Positions 59,680 through 64,000 of a stretch of DNA of 64,000 nucleotides are shown here, in pieces. Location: positions 237,919,825 through 237,983,824 of the forward strand of contig OX352774.1 of NCBI GenBank assembly GCA_947095535.1, given 5' to 3'. Numbering within the stretch: position 1 is the first letter of the stretch; the number at the start of each line of letters is the position of its first letter. Source of the DNA: Poecilobothrus nobilitatus (taxonomy: Eukaryota; Arthropoda; Insecta; Diptera; Dolichopodidae). The position numbers and the translations under genes are program-made. A model generated the notes under the pieces. That model searched no databases and had not been told where the DNA came from. It saw only the letters and a list, made by a program, of their open reading frames with translations.

Positions 59680-60969
59680 ATACCCGTATGAACGTAATAT
59701 ATCCTGTTTCTATAAAACTTGATCATCTTTTAAAAACATTCAGATGTTTTAGTACCGAACTACAGAGATATATTTATGTAAATTGTGGAGTTGTATGATA
59801 GCTACCCGAATCTATTGCGCCTAGCTTCATTAAGTTCCAAGAAATGCAAAAAACCTGAACCGGCTGCTTTAGACCAATCAAATTTTACAAAAGTTTTTGG
59901 CATGCAAATCGACACTTTTTCACTAAATTTCAGATAGCTAGCTTCAATAGACACTGAGTTATTTTCATTTAAAAAGAGAAGTTGTATGGCAACTATCCGA
60001 ACCTGTCATATCATCATAACCAAATTTTACAGAAGTTGTTGCCATAAAACTCGATCATCATTTGCAAAATTTCAGATACCTAGATTGGATAGACACTGAG
60101 TTATTTTCATTTAAAGAAAGAAGTTGTATGGCAGTTACTCGAACCCGGCGGCCGAAAATGCTGGAGTTAAATAGCAAAACTAACAATTTTGCAAAAGTGA
60201 CGTAAAAAAAATGTCAGCCTCCTAGCTCTTTTATTTTTTGAGTTATCGTGCAGACGGACACTGAGTTATTTTCATTTAAAAAAAGAAGATGTATGGCAGC
60301 TATCCGAACCCGTCGCACCACCACAACCAAATTTTGCAGAAGTTGTTGCCATAAAACTCAATCATCATTTGCAAGATTTGAGACGCCTAGCTTCATTAGG
60401 TTCCAAGAGGTGCAAGAAGCCTGAACCGGCTGCTTTAGACCAACCAAATTCTACAAAAGTTGTTGGCATGTAACTCGACACCTCTTTACTAAATTTCAGA
60501 TTCCTAGCTTCAATAAACACTGAGTTATTCTCATTTAAACGAAGAAGTTGTATGGCAGCTACCCGAACCCGCCGCACCAGCACAACCAAATTTTACAGAA
60601 GTTGTTGCCATAAGACTTGATCATCATTTGCAAAATTTGAGAAACCTATCTTGAATAGATACTGAGTTATTTCTATATAAAGATAGAAGTTGTATGGCAG
60701 CTACTCGAACCCGCCGACCGAAAATGTTGAATTTAAATAGCAAAACTAACAATTTTGCAAAAGTGACGTAAAAAAATTTCAGCCCCCTAGCTCCTTTATT
60801 TTTTGAGTTATCGTGCGGACGGACGGACGGACGTACATGGCTTAATCGACTCAGAATTCGATTCTGAGCCGATCCATACCTTTGACACTATATCTAGCTC
60901 GACTCCTTTAAGGTGTCACAAACGTAATGGCAAATTTATTATACCCTTGAACATAGTTCATACGGGTAT
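59680..60969 (+). mobile_element. Palindrome-ended repeat, family B, full-length copy
   Basis: ATACCCGTATGAAC (59680-59693) is the exact complement of the last 14 bases, GTTCATACGGGTAT (60956-60969), giving perfect terminal inverted repeats of a 1.29-kb element. The 3' end is also a hairpin: TATACCCTTGAAC (60940-60952) pairs with GTTCATACGGGTATA. The inside is repetitive: the GCCTAGCTTCATTA...GGCTGCTTTAGACCAA block at 59819 returns at 60385 (period 566), and GAGTTATTTTCATTTAAA...TTGTATGGCAGCTA units recur five or six times. It ends with CGGACGGACGGACG-TACATGGCTT, as family A does with ACGGACGGACATGGCT. No coding capacity. Confidence 0.8.
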
Positions 60970-62183
60970 AAACACATGAGGTGCTAGATGGTTCCATTAT
61001 GTTATCAAAAACAAATTTCCATTAGCCCCTATTACACAATCTGAGAATTTGAACTAAATTGGAATGAGAAGCCGAAGGTCTTTTCGGAATGTTTTAAATG
61101 GCGTCATCAGAATTTTAATCTCGTAAGAAAAAACAGTTTTTTTTTAAAGAAAATCCTTCATTTTTATCCGCATGTAATACAAGAAATTAGATTTTGATTT
61201 AAAAAATGTTCTAAAATAATAAAATTATGTTAAGTTATTAAATAATCATAATTTTATATATTTTTTTTAATCACCCATTTTTAGGAAATCCATTGAGAGT
61301 CGAACACTTTGCATAAATGATAAAAAGAATTTTTTTTCATAAGTATGTGAATGAATTGATATTTGTATAGGAATAAATGTTATATTACATTATATAAAAT
61401 ATAAATATAAATATTGAAATATTATGAAAAATTTTTTAAAATAAAAAAAATATCGTTTATACAAAACTAAAAATTAAATAAAAGAAAAAAACTTTTATTT
61501 TATAAATAATTGAATGTTATGACGTATTGATGAAAATACAAAAATAAGAAGATTACGAAGAATATAACAAAAGAACAACAACAAAAACAAAAAAGAAAAA
61601 AGAAAAGATTGATAAGCCTTATCGGATAACTAATTTTTAATAAATAATATATATTGTGTATTTACAAATATTTGTTCAAAAAAAAAGTTTTCTTTCAAAA
61701 ATAAAAAAAAAAAAATAAAATATACGATTTTAATATTTGCGTGTTTTAAAAAATATTCTTTGTTTTTAAAATCTTTGTTTTTTATGCAGTACTATTTTAA
61801 GAACTTTTAAAATATCTATAGGTTTAATGTTAAATTATCATTAAAGAACATTGACATAAAAATATTCCATCCAATATATTTGTTACCAAAAAAGTATATG
61901 TATCTATGTCTACTATTTTAGTATTATTTTTATGACTCCAATGACCCTGAGCTTATTTCGAAAAATTAAACGATTTCGAATCGAAAATATCAAGAACAAA
62001 TTCAAGAAATCGAAAATATTTAAACTCTTCAGGGAAATTTTTATTATACTATTGGCATGGCTAGTTTAAGGAAGGAAGAGTTCGATTAAGGAAGTAGAGT
62101 TCTTTTGCCGTGCAGCTTAGTTAAATTAAGAAATTTTACTGGAATAATTTCCAAAATAATTTTGAAGATATTCCAGCATACCA
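60970..62183. other. AT-rich non-coding DNA, no gene seen
   Basis: No frame with motifs; A-rich and T-rich tracts near 61140, 61262 and 61680-61710. Confidence 0.55.
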
Positions 62184-62415
62184 GCTAATAGTGTAGTGGT
62201 TGATTTGAAAGGTCTCGGGTTCAAACCCCTTTCTGTATCATATAGATTAATAAAGAAATGATATATGTATATTTTTCTTATAATATAAAATTATTATGAT
62301 TATTATGATAATTAATGAATGATTCAAGAAACTGAAGCTTAGTCAAACATGAATAATAAATGACTTAGTGGATGCACTATACTTCTTCTAGAAGTGGGAA
62401 GGAAAATCAAAAAAA
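62184..62415 (+). mobile_element. tRNA-derived SINE, family 2
   Basis: The head has an A-box-like AATAGTGTAGTGGTTGATTT and a perfect B box GGTTCAAACCC (62218-62228). The body TCATATAGATTAATAAAG is followed by ATGATTCAAGAAACTGAAGC, CATGAATAATAAATGACTTA, a hairpin ACTTCTTCTAGAAGT (62379-62393), GGAAGGAAAA and an A-run. Head and body together link the isolated head at 34.9 kb and the isolated body at 37.8 kb into one family. Confidence 0.7.
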
Positions 62416-64000
62416 AAAAAAAATTTTTAAGACATTACATTAGTAATCTGTCATATTTTAGTATTACGAAAAAACCAGTTAAAAGATGAAATAGTTGTTG
62501 CCTTCGACCAGCTTTGATATTGTTATTGTTAAATTTTTGTAGATTTAACATGATTAGGTACACAATACAATTACGATTATAAATAATATCTTATGTTACT
62601 TAGAATTTTACTTTGACTATAACTTTTGTCAAATCAAATTAATTTTCTTTTTGTAATATTAATTAAAAAAGAAAAAAGAAAAAAAGTTTATTTAGTTTTT
62701 ATAAAGTTTTTTAATTAATTTTCTTTTGTATTTTTTGGTTTCTTTGTTTTTTTGAAGAATTAATGATTAAAATTAAAAATTGATTTGACTTTGAAGAAAA
62801 TCTTTTCATGTTCAATTTTTGTTTATTTTATTTGTAATTTTTCAAAATTAATAATTTGTATATATATACATATATATACATATATATCTATAAATGATTT
62901 TCAATTTTAATTTACATTTTACATGCAATAATATTGAAAGAAAATTTTTTTTCTAACAAAATTTGATTTTTCTTTAAAATTTATTAGAAGAAAAATTCAA
63001 TCAAAAAATACCAATTTATTTATTTTTAAAGTTTACAACTTGAATGCATTTTCTTTTCTAGTTGGAAATTCAAATTTTGATATTTAACATTCAATTTAAA
63101 TTAATATTAAAATAATAAAAACAAAAAAATTTTTGAAATCATTTGATGGAAAATTTAAATCATTTTTTTTTTTTTTTGTCTTAAAAATTTATAAAAATTG
63201 ATGACAATATTGGGTATTCTTGAAAAATGCAAAGTTAAAATAAATAAAAATTAAAATTTTTTAAAATAAATAAAAGGTTTTTTTTTAATAATTTCCAATT
63301 TTAATAATTTGTGAATTTTATACATATAAATATTATCATCTGGATGGCTTTAATTTTTGCAAATGTTCTAATTTTCTAGTTAAAATAAGTTGATAGATTT
63401 TTGAAGATCCGATTTACGAATCTCTTTCATAGATTTTTGAAGATCCGATTTACGAATTTTAAAATATGCATTCACATTTCAGATCGTTGAATATATATAT
63501 ACATTGACTGTAGTGAATTCAGTTTTTCCTTCTGTTTAAGTTGGATGCAATGATTTTAAATTTATTTACCATTATTTGGTGAAATATGGTATTGTATTAA
63601 ACAAATTTAATTTGATCGTTAAGTTAGGTGAGATAATTGAATTTTTCAGATTTTATTAGATTAGAACAAACAAACAAACTAAAATTGCTGTTTTATTGTA
63701 AGAGCTATAAGTTTTACTTAAGGAGTTAAACAAGGTCCTGTTTTAAAAAGTTTTTTTTTATTAGTATATGAAATTTAAGGGATTTCCCAAAAAAAAATTA
63801 ACATCAGACTTTTAATTTAAAGATAGACTTTGCAATATAATATTTTTTTCAATATTTATAATTAGATTTATAAAAAAACTGATAAAAATTTATTTTTTTT
63901 TAATTGGTAATTCAGAATATTTTCTAGAAAAAATTAACGCTTAATAAGTTTTTTATTTAAGTTTATCTTTGGCACATCCGTATCCCCAAAACCAAACTGT
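62416..64000. other. AT-rich non-coding DNA, no gene seen
   Basis: Contains a TATATATACA-unit microsatellite at 62859-62889 and a 29-bp direct duplication (63393-63457). Nothing else supported. Confidence 0.55.
63393..63457. repeat. 29-bp perfect direct repeat, 36-bp period
   Basis: ATAGATTTTTGAAGATCCGA TTTACGAAT occurs at 63393-63421 and again, identical, at 63429-63457. A recent local duplication. Confidence 0.92.

Noticed and set aside
60365..60589. 74-codon minus-strand frame
   Set aside because: Lies wholly within the internally repetitive family-B element and is absent from the parallel 566-bp unit.

Overview
This is 64 kb of very AT-rich eukaryotic, non-genic DNA. It is dense in poly(A) and poly(T) runs and in (TA)n microsatellites, and every coding trace I can recognise belongs to a transposable element. 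The element set is a jockey-type LINE with a fly-style DPE promoter, a DD34D mariner, tRNA-headed SINEs, and palindrome-ended repeats of the kind common in flies. Together with the base composition this suggests an insect, most plausibly a higher (brachyceran) fly, and an intergenic region or a long intron. That placement is inference. I found no convincing exon of a host gene, no true tRNA or rRNA gene, and no CRISPR array.

Layout. 0-9.6 kb: AT-rich DNA with short palindromes. 9.6-9.9 kb: the C-terminal end of an old LINE. 12.4-13.7 kb: hairpins, then a broken mariner transposase flanked by imperfect inverted repeats. 18.2 kb: an 86-nt foldback. 18.7-19.5 kb: a minus-strand palindrome-ended repeat. 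19.7 kb: a SINE. 21.3-26.85 kb: an almost complete 5.5-kb jockey-like LINE on the minus strand, bounded by a 16-bp target-site duplication, with its promoter, gag ORF, overlapping endonuclease/RT ORF and A-tail all visible but broken by stops and frameshifts. A tRNA-like SINE lies in its 5' UTR.

31.1 kb: a scrap of LINE reverse transcriptase. 31.9 kb: a SINE. 33.7-34.4 kb: a remnant carrying a GC-rich motif. 34.9, 37.8 and 62.2 kb: members of a second SINE family. 37.0-37.4 kb: a 405-bp MITE packed with about ten copies of a GAAATAA(A/T)GTCG motif in both orientations. 42.8 kb: a SINE with a target-site duplication.

45.6-49.8 kb: two direct copies of a 1.3-kb palindrome-ended repeat. The second is nested in a MITE with 39-bp terminal inverted repeats and a perfect 8-bp target-site duplication (48278-49809). 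53.6 kb and 59.7-61.0 kb: two members of a related family; the latter has 14-bp perfect terminal inverted repeats, a 3' hairpin and an internal 566-bp duplication. 56.5 and 56.7 kb: two adjacent SINEs, each with a duplicated target.

The most useful novelty candidates are the two MITEs, which share a TTATTTC...GAAATAA hairpin module, the palindrome-ended repeat superfamily, and the 86-nt foldback at 18.25 kb. All comparisons were made by eye; no identity percentages or database hits were computed.
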